Assembly (NCBI RefSeq): GCF_000739635.1
Contig: NZ_BATQ01000170.1
Coordinates: 1-45,187 of the forward strand
Direction: 5' to 3'
DNA: 45,187 nt
Source: Verrucomicrobium sp. BvORR034
GTDB taxonomy: Bacteria; Verrucomicrobiota; Verrucomicrobiia; Verrucomicrobiales; Verrucomicrobiaceae
In this document: positions 1-6,686 of the stretch, one piece after another
Position numbering within the stretch: position 1 is the stretch's first letter
Layout: every line of letters begins with the position of its first letter
Program-made: the position numbers and the translations under genes
The notes under the pieces: generated by a model
Seen by the model: the letters and a program-made list of their open reading frames with translations, nothing else
Databases searched by the model: none
Told to the model about the DNA's origin: nothing

Positions 1-2
1 GT

Positions 3-207
3 TCCAGTGCGTCAGTGCGTCAAGGTGTCGGAGACGCAGTTGTACGGAGTACAGGCTTCAGCCTGCGGGAGACTGGGCCACTGAAGATTGTCGTGATCTG
101 AAGCGGGACTTGGGGACGCCATGCCCCTGATTCAAAGCTTCCTCCCGTCTCAGGTCTTCTGTCTTCTGTCTTCTGTCTTCCAGTCTTGTGTCTCCCGCGC
201 AGCGGGT
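3..207 (+). repeat. Left arm of a long inverted repeat flanking the Y1 transposase gene
   Basis: This stretch reappears as its reverse complement at about 808-999, on the other side of the transposase gene. Matching landmarks are CCAGTGCGTCAAG, GGCTTCAGCCTGCGGGAGAC, TGGGCCACTGAAG, CATGCCCCTGATTCAAAGCT and GTCTCCCGCGCAGCGGGT. The match is imperfect, with small gaps such as a TCTTCTG repeat at 157-180. The repeat may begin before the window, so its outer edge is unknown. Confidence 0.85.
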
Positions 208-227
208 CGCAGCAACGTCCGCCCCTG

Positions 228-674
228 TCAATCAAGGTATTCCGGCTTGAAGGCAACCCCCGCTTTGACCAGCATTTGCACCAGCTCTTCCCTGAACGAT
301 TTCACCCGATGATGCTCCGGCTGCTGTGCAATGTACTCTTTGACCGCCTCCCGTGAAGTGGCGCTGACAGAGAATGCTGAATACCCTTCCTGCCAGGCGA
401 AATGGTTCAGTCCGACCTCTTGGTGCACCCATATGGATGATGCCTTTTTCAACTCCCGCATAAAGTCGGAGAGACAGTGCGTGGGTTTCAGGCCGATCAA
501 CAGATGCACATGATCATTGATGCCTCCGACCCCCTGGCAAAATCCTCCGAGTCCGTGCACCGTACCACCTAAATACTCGTGCAATCGGGGAAGCCACTCC
601 GCACCGATCAGAGGCTCCCGGTTCTTGGTACTGAAGACGACATGGTAGTGCAGCGAGACATAGGTGCCGGACAT
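228..674 (-). CDS. REP-associated / IS200-like Y1 tyrosine transposase
   Basis: This is a 148-residue HUH (Y1) single-strand transposase. It has the histidine pair of the HUH motif in NDHVHLL (His55 and His57) and a candidate catalytic tyrosine, Tyr114, in VKEYIAQQPEHH, the usual arrangement in IS200/IS605 TnpA and REP-associated tyrosine transposases. Such enzymes nick and rejoin single-stranded DNA at hairpins. I chose the internal ATG giving MSGTYVSLHYHVVFSTKN, because family members begin at that point; the frame is open 18 codons further upstream. The gene looks intact. It lies between the arms of a roughly 200 bp inverted repeat and beside REP-like hairpins, which fits a self-propagating or domesticated REP-mobilising enzyme. 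Whether it is active cannot be told from sequence. Confidence 0.9.
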   Translation of the reverse strand: MSGTYVSLHYHVVFSTKNREPLIGAEWLPRLHEYLGGTVHGLGGFCQGVGGINDHVHLLIGLKPTHCLSDFMRELKKASSIWVHQEVGLNHFAWQEGYSAFSVSATSREAVKEYIAQQPEHHRVKSFREELVQMLVKAGVAFKPEYLD

Positions 675-726
675 GTTTGATGATGCGTGGAGAAAGAGGA
701 TCTTGCTGGCATCCCCTTCGGGATGC

Positions 727-807
727 AAATTTCTTTCTGCTTTCCGGAGGTATCAGTCGCTACGCTCCCTCAACCGTCCGGCTAATGGCTGCGATGCCTC
801 CGGCATC
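727..807 (+). repeat. REP-like palindromic unit, copy 1
   Basis: The unit starts with CCGGAGGTATC and ends with GATGCCTCCGG, which pair into a hairpin around a GTCGCTACGCTC...CGGCTAATGGC core. A second copy lies at 1033-1117 in the same orientation, with CCCT/CCTT and TAAT/TAAC substitutions. Short hairpin repeats next to a REP-associated transposase are the expected substrate of such enzymes; that link is inference. Confidence 0.75.
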
Positions 808-999
808 ACCCGCTGCGCGGGAGACACAAGACTGTAAGACACGAGACAGAAGACCTGAGACGAGAGGAAGCTTTGAATCAGGGGCATGGCCGTCCCCAAG
901 TCTCGCTTCAGGTCACGACAACCACTTCAGTGGCCCAGTCTCCCGCAGGCTGAAGCCCGTACTTCTCACAACCCCACCCCCAACATCTTGACGCACTGG
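808..999 (-). repeat. Right arm of the long inverted repeat flanking the Y1 transposase gene
   Basis: This is the reverse-complement partner of 3-207. It is bounded on both sides by the REP-like unit (727-807 and 1033-1117), as if the arm had been inserted between two copies or a composite element had duplicated. IS200/IS605 elements normally lack terminal inverted repeats this long, so the structure is unusual for the family. Confidence 0.8.
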
Positions 1000-1032
1000 A
1001 GCTGCGACCTTGCTGCCACCCCTACCGGGGTG

Positions 1033-1117
1033 GAAATTTCCTCTTCTACCCTTCCGGAGGTATCAGTCGCTACGCTCCTTCAACCGTCCGGCTAACGGCT
1101 GCGATGCCTCCGGCATC
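1033..1117 (+). repeat. REP-like palindromic unit, copy 2
   Basis: Near-identical to 727-807 over TTCCGGAGGTATCAGTCGCT and the following 45 bases. The terminal CCGGAGG/CCTCCGG pairing is preserved. Confidence 0.75.
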
Positions 1118-1172
1118 CAGGTGCGTTGATCACATTCTCGCGTCGTGCCAGCGCCAACCAAGCCCGCACCCA

Positions 1173-1220
1173 TGCAGGCTGAAGCCTGTACTCCGTACAA
1201 CTTCGGCTCCAACACCTTGC
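1173..1220 (-). repeat. Dispersed GTACAGGCTTCAGCCTG-type repeat
   Basis: Reads on the minus strand as GGTGTTGGAGCCGAAGTTGT followed by ACGGAGTACAGGCTTCAGCC. The same block occurs at about 24-67 (plus), 944-985 (minus) and 9548-9593 (plus). Its core CAGGCTTCAGCCTG is a short palindrome. It lies between genes and produces only spurious short reading frames. Confidence 0.75.
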
Positions 1221-1223
1221 CGC

Positions 1224-1279
1224 ACTGCCTACTGCCCACTGCCCACTGCCCACTGCCCACTGCCCACTGCCCACTGCCC
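1224..1279 (+). repeat. Heptanucleotide tandem repeat (ACTGCCC)n
   Basis: Seven perfect copies of ACTGCCC (1231-1279) follow one degenerate copy, ACTGCCT (1224-1230). The array ends 77 bases before the GTG start of the ternary-system operon, so it lies in the likely promoter or leader. A 7-bp unit would change spacing, not a reading frame, if copy number varied. Heptamer arrays are known in other bacteria, but no function can be claimed here. Confidence 0.95.
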
Positions 1280-1356
1280 CCCGACGCACCGGCACTTTTT
1301 TCCGTATCCTTCACTGCCCAGTTGCCTCCCGCCTCCCGGAGCGGGATACTTTTCCT

Positions 1357-1992
1357 GTGATCGAATTTCTCCAATCTCTCCTCGATCAGGGCTTCGCCGT
1401 GGTGAAGCTCGGTCCGGCTGACCCGGCAACCCCCGAAGAGATGGCGGAACTGCTGGCGGAATTTGACCAGCGGCAGCGTGACAACCTCGCCCACGACGCC
1501 CCGGTGCTGGACCTTCCGGCCGCATCTTGGGCTGCTGGACTGCTCTACCAGGCGATTCACCTGCTCGCCGCGCGCGACGTCGATGCGGTCGGCATGGAGG
1601 TCGCTCTGTCTGAGCCGTGCCCCGTACCGCGCAGCGCCTCGGTGGACTACTCGGTGGACCTCCTCTTCCAACACCTGCCGGAGGTGGCCAAGTTCGCCGC
1701 CCGCATGGCCCCGGATGACCCCTTGGTGGCCCGGATCAAGAAACTGGGGGCCGCCTGGCCGCTCAGCTCCGTGGGCATGATGCTGGAATCCTGGAACGGG
1801 GTGAAACCCATCGTGAATCACCCCTGCCTTCTCGCGCTCTACACCGACCGTATCCTCCGCACCGCCGATCTGGCCCGTCTGGAGGAGTCCGCTGTCCGAC
1901 AGGCCGCGGAGGACACCGTGGGAGCATATTCTGATCTCAGTCCCAAGGTGGCCCAGCATCTGCGCTTGCCTCTGATGGACGTTCCGCTTTGA
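1357..1992 (+). CDS. Small accessory protein of the MoxR-vWA-propeller operon (bpX-like)
   Basis: This 211-residue acidic soluble protein has no signal peptide or membrane segment and no motif that I can tie to an enzyme. It begins at a GTG, with no convincing Shine-Dalgarno, and is the first gene of a same-strand series ending at 9517; the gap to the MoxR gene is only 27 bases. Known MoxR-vWA-beta-propeller ternary systems carry small partner domains named bpX beside the ATPase, and I infer that this is one of them. I cannot say which bpX family. The C-terminal half, from about residue 110, is helical with conserved-looking blocks such as GMMLESWNGVKPIVNHPCLL. A recruitment or adaptor role is a guess from context. 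Confidence 0.65.
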   Translation: MIEFLQSLLDQGFAVVKLGPADPATPEEMAELLAEFDQRQRDNLAHDAPVLDLPAASWAAGLLYQAIHLLAARDVDAVGMEVALSEPCPVPRSASVDYSVDLLFQHLPEVAKFAARMAPDDPLVARIKKLGAAWPLSSVGMMLESWNGVKPIVNHPCLLALYTDRILRTADLARLEESAVRQAAEDTVGAYSDLSPKVAQHLRLPLMDVPL

Positions 1993-2019
1993 ATTAGAAA
2001 AAACACCGCCATTATCTCC

Positions 2020-3201
2020 ATGACATCGCCTGATTCTTCAGACGCGTCGCACATCGCCGCCCGCCTCCAGACGGAGGTGTTGCAAGGCCTCCGCCAGTCT
2101 TTTGTCGCCAAAGATGAGGTCGTGGACCTGCTGGGCGTCTGTCTCGCAGCGGGGGAGAATCTTTTCATCCTGGGTCCGCCCGGCACGGCCAAGAGCGCGC
2201 TCGTGCACGCTCTGGGTCAAAGGCTGCGGGGTGATACGTTCTCGTACCTGCTCACCCGCTTCACCGAACCCAACGAGCTCTTTGGCCCCTTCGACATCCG
2301 GCGTCTCCGCGAGGGGGATCTGGTGACCAATACCGAGGGCATGCTCAGCGAGGCGTCCCTCGTGTTCATGGACGAACTGCTCAATGCCAACAGCGCCATC
2401 CTCAACAGCCTCCTCACGGTGCTGAACGAGCGCGTGCTGCATCGCGGGCGCGAGCGCCTGAAGGTGCAGGCCCTCATGTTTGTGGGCGCCAGCAACCACC
2501 TGCCGGAGGAAGACGCCCTGCGCGCCCTCTTCGACCGCTTCCTCCTGCGCGTGCGCTGCGATGCCGCCCCGGAAGACCGCCTCATGGAGGTGCTGGACGC
2601 TGGCTGGCGGCTGGAGTCCACCCCGCCGGAGATGTCCTCTCTGGGGCCGGAGCACATCCGCCTCATTCAGCAGGCCACATCACGGGTCTCCCTGAAGCCG
2701 GTGTTGAAGGACTACGTGGACCTCGTCCACCGCATCCGCCACGCGGGCATTGCTTTCTCAGACCGCCGCGCCGTGAAGGTGCAGCGCCTGGTGGCCGCCA
2801 GTGCCCTGCTCTGTGGCCGCATGGAGGCCCGGCACTCTGACCTCTGGGTGCTGCGCTACCTCTGGGACCGGGATGAACAGATGGAAGTGCTGCGCTCCCT
2901 GGTTCAGGAATCAACCAGCCGGGGTGAGGACACCTCCGATGCCACCGATCACCCGCGCGCCTCTGCCAGCGGGCAGCCGGATGCCGAAGCCCTGGCCCGC
3001 AGCCTGACCTGGCTGGAAGGCCGTCTGGACCCCGGTGCCGCTGCATCGAGCCAGGCCTACCTGCGCGACCGGCTGGCCATTCTGGAAGGCAGCGTGCAGT
3101 GGGTGCAACGGACCGATCAGCGCGAATTCCTCCAGTCCCGCATCCATCAGCTCTGGGGTGCCCTCAAAACGAAGGAACCCGAAGCGCTGGCCGGTGTCTG
3201 A
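2020..3201 (+). CDS. MoxR-family AAA+ ATPase
   Basis: This 393-residue cytoplasmic AAA+ ATPase of the MoxR branch has Walker A GPPGTAKS (52-59), the MoxR hallmark FTEPNELFGP (81-90), Walker B VFMDEL (115-120), and the sensor-1 region GASNHLPEEDALRALFDRF (156-174) with likely arginine-finger residues nearby. A C-terminal lid follows to about residue 290. Another 100 residues, predicted helical, end in QRTDQREFLQSRIHQLW and may be a partner-binding tail. MoxR ATPases are chaperone-like and usually work with a vWA protein; the 3996-6686 gene supplies one. The ATPase motor is intact. RavA is the nearest well-known relative in architecture, but the flanking propeller genes mark this as a ternary system, not RavA-ViaA. 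Confidence 0.95.
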   Translation: MTSPDSSDASHIAARLQTEVLQGLRQSFVAKDEVVDLLGVCLAAGENLFILGPPGTAKSALVHALGQRLRGDTFSYLLTRFTEPNELFGPFDIRRLREGDLVTNTEGMLSEASLVFMDELLNANSAILNSLLTVLNERVLHRGRERLKVQALMFVGASNHLPEEDALRALFDRFLLRVRCDAAPEDRLMEVLDAGWRLESTPPEMSSLGPEHIRLIQQATSRVSLKPVLKDYVDLVHRIRHAGIAFSDRRAVKVQRLVAASALLCGRMEARHSDLWVLRYLWDRDEQMEVLRSLVQESTSRGEDTSDATDHPRASASGQPDAEALARSLTWLEGRLDPGAAASSQAYLRDRLAILEGSVQWVQRTDQREFLQSRIHQLWGALKTKEPEALAGV

Positions 3202-3243
3202 TGTCTTGACCGATCGCATCTCCCATCGACAAACCCTCGCCCC

Positions 3244-3999
3244 ATGACTGCGTCGCCCCCTGCGCCTGTCGCCCCCTCTGCCACCTCCTGGGTGGCAAGA
3301 CTGGCCGTTCCCTTGGCGGCGACGCTGGATCCGCTCCGGCTGCTGCCCGGTCTGGAAGGACGGCTCACTGGCGCGTGGATCTGGGTGAAGGGCGGCCCCC
3401 TCACCGACTCCCAGCAGGCGCTCTATGCCACCGTGCCGTGGCACAACCGTTTTTCCTCCGCTGCGGAGGGCTGGCTTTTTGAGTCCGATCAGGCGCTGCC
3501 TTGGGGAAAGCTCCCAGAGGGTCCCTGGCGTCCCCTGGCCGAGCTCCTGGTACCGCTGGCTCCGCCCTCGTCCTTCCCCGGGGAGTTGCGCAACCGGGCA
3601 CTGCTGGAAATCCAGCGCAGTGACCTCGCCACTCCCGCCGCCCTGCTCATGCTGCCCGCCGCGGACTGGTACGAGTATGCGCATAGCGCCCCGGCCCTGC
3701 GGCTGGAGCGCCTCAGCTTTGTGCTCAACGAAGCCCAGGGCCAGGTCCTGGTTTGCGGTGAGCCCCTGCCCCCGCTGCCCGGTCGCCGTTATTATTTCCA
3801 CGGTCCCGCCGCCATCCCGTGTGGACATGCGCCCTTTCCCGCACTCCAGCCCTCCACCCTGGCCTCCTGGCTGCGTCTGGCCGAAGGCGAGACCGCCCTC
3901 TTCGATGAAGACGGCACGTATGCCCGCATCAGCGCGGACCTCTGGCGGCCCGCCAGCCGCAGCGCCATCCGCGCCAACTGCGCCCCCTTGAAGCGATGA
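3244..3999 (+). CDS. Second accessory protein of the ternary system (bpX-like)
   Basis: This 251-residue soluble protein has no recognisable catalytic motif. It is rich in aromatic and proline residues, with blocks such as GAWIWVKGG (43-51) and PAADWYEYAHS in mid-protein. It overlaps the vWA/propeller gene by ATGA (3996-3999), a pattern of translational coupling that argues for equimolar partners. By position between MoxR and vWA it matches the accessory bpX proteins of MoxR-vWA-beta-propeller systems; this is a family-level inference from context and general look, not a match to a profile I could run. Confidence 0.65.
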   Translation: MTASPPAPVAPSATSWVARLAVPLAATLDPLRLLPGLEGRLTGAWIWVKGGPLTDSQQALYATVPWHNRFSSAAEGWLFESDQALPWGKLPEGPWRPLAELLVPLAPPSSFPGELRNRALLEIQRSDLATPAALLMLPAADWYEYAHSAPALRLERLSFVLNEAQGQVLVCGEPLPPLPGRRYYFHGPAAIPCGHAPFPALQPSTLASWLRLAEGETALFDEDGTYARISADLWRPASRSAIRANCAPLKR

Positions 4000-6686
4000 A
4001 CACGGTGGTTTCCAAAACCGGATTCAGCGGGGAGATGGCCAACGCCGCCGCCTGGCTGACCCCTGCCATGGAGGCGGACTGGCACTGGGACCTGGACGGC
4101 AGCGCGATCCTGTGGGAGGACGACACCACCGTGGTCATGGCCGAGGAGCTGGCGATCATCTGCGAGCGTTATCACCATGAACCCCCGCCGCCCCTCTCCG
4201 CCATCGTCTCCGCGCTGGCCATGTTGAAGGGCTGCCGCGGCCCTTCCATCCCCCCAAGCCCAGAGAAGGCCGCGCCCCACTGGCCGGCAGATCTGCTGAA
4301 GACTCCTGCCGCCAAGCACGCGTTGCTGGACCTGATGTTCCACCAGTTGGAGGATCCCCTGCCCGCCTCCGGGGACACCATCGCCCAACTCATCCGGATC
4401 AACTGGCGGCCCGGTGTTGAAGACCGTCTACAACGGCAAAACACCCGCTACACGAGCCGCGAGCGCATCCGCGTGGCGATCAGCCGCGTCTCTCCTGAGC
4501 AGCTCCGGCTGCGCCTGGAAACAGGGGTGGAGGGCATGGTCCAGGCCGCGCCGGACCTCCCCAAACCGGAAGGCTACTCGCCCCAGACGCTCATGCGAGC
4601 GCTCGCGCAGGATCCAGAGACCGCTGGTCTCTCCCTGCTGACGCGGGACATCATGGCGGCACTCACTTTGCCCCAGGTCATGTCGCTCAAGGAAGAACGC
4701 GCCACCTCCGGTGTGTCGGACCTCAGCAACCGCGGCCCCATTCACCGGCTGCTCCTCTCTGAGCTGGCGCATGACGATGACATGCTGGCCGCCCGGCTGG
4801 CTCTGGGCGAGGCCCTCTATCTCCAACCGGAGCCTCCAGCTCACCGGCCCCCGGGCACTCAACTGCTGGTGATGGACAGCGGGCTGCGCCTCTGGGGTGC
4901 GGCCCGCATCTTCGCCCTCTCTGCCGCGCTCGCCCTGCGGCTCAAGGCCAAGGCTGGCACCAGTAACGAGGTCTGGCGGGCCAAAGGGGTGTACTGGGAG
5001 AAAGTGGACCTGGACTCCGTGGAAGGCGTCAAGAACCAGCTCAAGGTCCTGGAGACCTCCTACGACCTGACCGGGGCCCTGGCCAATCTGCCGGACTACT
5101 TGCCGGAGACTCCCGACCGCGCCCAGGACCTGGTCCTGGTGATTCACGATGCCACACTGCGTGACCCCGCTTTTCGCAAGGAGCTGGCCGCGCATCTGGA
5201 CGCCTGTTGCCCGCTTCACATCGTCGCCGTGGATGCCGAGGGACGTCTGACCCTGCACCAGTACTCACGCCAGGGCATCAAGCTGCTGCACCAGGCCCGC
5301 TTGAAGCTGGAGAAACTCCTGTCCCTGGACCCAGGAAACAATCGCTCCGGCACCCGGCTCCGCGCCATGCGCTCGTGGCCGGCCGTCTTCGGCCCCGCCC
5401 AGCTGCCCTTCCTCCTCGCGCCGGCATCGCCCATCGTGGCCGCCCTCACCCTGCGGCACGACAGCCGCCAGACGACCTTTGGCCTCACTCAGAGCCGGGA
5501 GATCTGGTACATGCGCAATTTCCTCACCGGTGCCCGCCCCATGCCCATCGAGCCCCTGCGCGGGAAGGTGCTGGAGTTCTGCGCGCGCCAGGAGCCGGAG
5601 AAGGATCTGGTGGCGGCCTCCTGGGACCAGGACCGCGCCCAGGTGCAGGTGGTGGTGGTCCCAGCCCCCGCCAGCGATGAGCCCCCTCTCCCCAAGTCCT
5701 GGGTGCTGGATGGCGTGGACTCCCATCCCCGCGCCTGCTGGGTGGATGGTGACTGCCTGGTGGTCCTCACCTCCCGCACCCTCCGTGCCGTGCACCTCAG
5801 CAGCGGCGCAGAACTCCCCAGCCTGGATCTGCCGCCCAATCTCCACCATCTGGGGGAACGCCATTTCTACTCCGGCAGTGCGGAGCCGTACACCGTGCAC
5901 CACTGCCTGGTGCAAGGAAACAGCATCAGCCTGCCCGCCTTTGGCACCACCAAGATCACCCGCCCGGTCCTCGCCTTCCATCGCAAGGGGCAGCTCGGCA
6001 TGTGGAGCGTGGGGGCCAATGGCGTGATCATCTCGCCTTCCGGGAACCATCACATGGAGGGACTCTCCTTCCCCCACCGCCTCTCGGCCGCCAAGGCCAG
6101 TGCCGATGGCAAGAAGGTCTGGATGCGAACCCAGCAGGGCTCCTGCTTCACCAGGGATCTGGACACGGGCCAGCTCAGCTCCAACGCCGTCGACCAGGGC
6201 CAGTGGCTCTTCTTCGTGGAGAAGACGGCCTTCGCCCAGTTCTCCATGCGCACGCGGTTTGAGGCCGTTGGCCTCACCCCGGGCGGGGAGGTCGCCCTCC
6301 GCACCTCACGCGGACGCACCGCCATCGTCACCCTGTCCAACACCTGGTTCCGTCTGGAGCACAAGGCAGACGCGGTGGTGCAGGACTGGCGCACCTTCGG
6401 TGAACCGGAGCCCACCGGACACTTCTGCACTGTCCGCATCGCCGAATGGCCGGGCGGCAGCCGCGCCTTCCTGGATGATCGCGGCATCCTCCATCTCCAG
6501 GCGTCCAATCCCGCCCTGGCGGAGGTCAGCATCGGCCTGCCCGCCAACATGATGCTGCCCGCCTGGAGCTCCGACGGCCTGCTGGTGGGACCCGCCGCCT
6601 CCATGGACAGCGGACGCCCCGTCACAGGACACGCCCAGGCCATCGAGCGCCACATCCGTCGCTTCGTCACGGAGACCCTCACATGA
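3996..6686 (+). CDS. vWA-like and beta-propeller protein of the ternary system
   Basis: This 896-residue cytoplasmic protein has three visible parts. Residues 1-280 are a helical N-terminal region. Residues about 288-445 resemble a von Willebrand A domain: a hydrophobic strand QLLVMDSG (289-296), an alternating strand-helix pattern, LTGALANLPDYLPE, and a later strand LVLVIHDATLRD with Asp385. The MIDAS is degenerate: D294-S-G-L-R298 replaces DxSxS, so metal binding is doubtful. Residues about 460-890 are repetitive strands with WD/PQQ-like turns (ASADGKKVWMRT, GLTPGGEVALRT), read as a beta-propeller. The usual ternary system has MoxR, vWA and propeller as partners; here the last two appear fused. 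Both neighbours overlap it by ATGA. The propeller call is the least certain part. Confidence 0.75.
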   Translation: MNTVVSKTGFSGEMANAAAWLTPAMEADWHWDLDGSAILWEDDTTVVMAEELAIICERYHHEPPPPLSAIVSALAMLKGCRGPSIPPSPEKAAPHWPADLLKTPAAKHALLDLMFHQLEDPLPASGDTIAQLIRINWRPGVEDRLQRQNTRYTSRERIRVAISRVSPEQLRLRLETGVEGMVQAAPDLPKPEGYSPQTLMRALAQDPETAGLSLLTRDIMAALTLPQVMSLKEERATSGVSDLSNRGPIHRLLLSELAHDDDMLAARLALGEALYLQPEPPAHRPPGTQLLVMDSGLRLWGAARIFALSAALALRLKAKAGTSNEVWRAKGVYWEKVDLDSVEGVKNQLKVLETSYDLTGALANLPDYLPETPDRAQDLVLVIHDATLRDPAFRKELAAHLDACCPLHIVAVDAEGRLTLHQYSRQGIKLLHQARLKLEKLLSLDPGNNRSGTRLRAMRSWPAVFGPAQLPFLLAPASPIVAALTLRHDSRQTTFGLTQSREIWYMRNFLTGARPMPIEPLRGKVLEFCARQEPEKDLVAASWDQDRAQVQVVVVPAPASDEPPLPKSWVLDGVDSHPRACWVDGDCLVVLTSRTLRAVHLSSGAELPSLDLPPNLHHLGERHFYSGSAEPYTVHHCLVQGNSISLPAFGTTKITRPVLAFHRKGQLGMWSVGANGVIISPSGNHHMEGLSFPHRLSAAKASADGKKVWMRTQQGSCFTRDLDTGQLSSNAVDQGQWLFFVEKTAFAQFSMRTRFEAVGLTPGGEVALRTSRGRTAIVTLSNTWFRLEHKADAVVQDWRTFGEPEPTGHFCTVRIAEWPGGSRAFLDDRGILHLQASNPALAEVSIGLPANMMLPAWSSDGLLVGPAASMDSGRPVTGHAQAIERHIRRFVTETLT

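Noticed and set aside
1224-1279. The heptamer array as a CRISPR
   Set aside because: Units are 7 bases with no spacers, so it is a simple tandem repeat.
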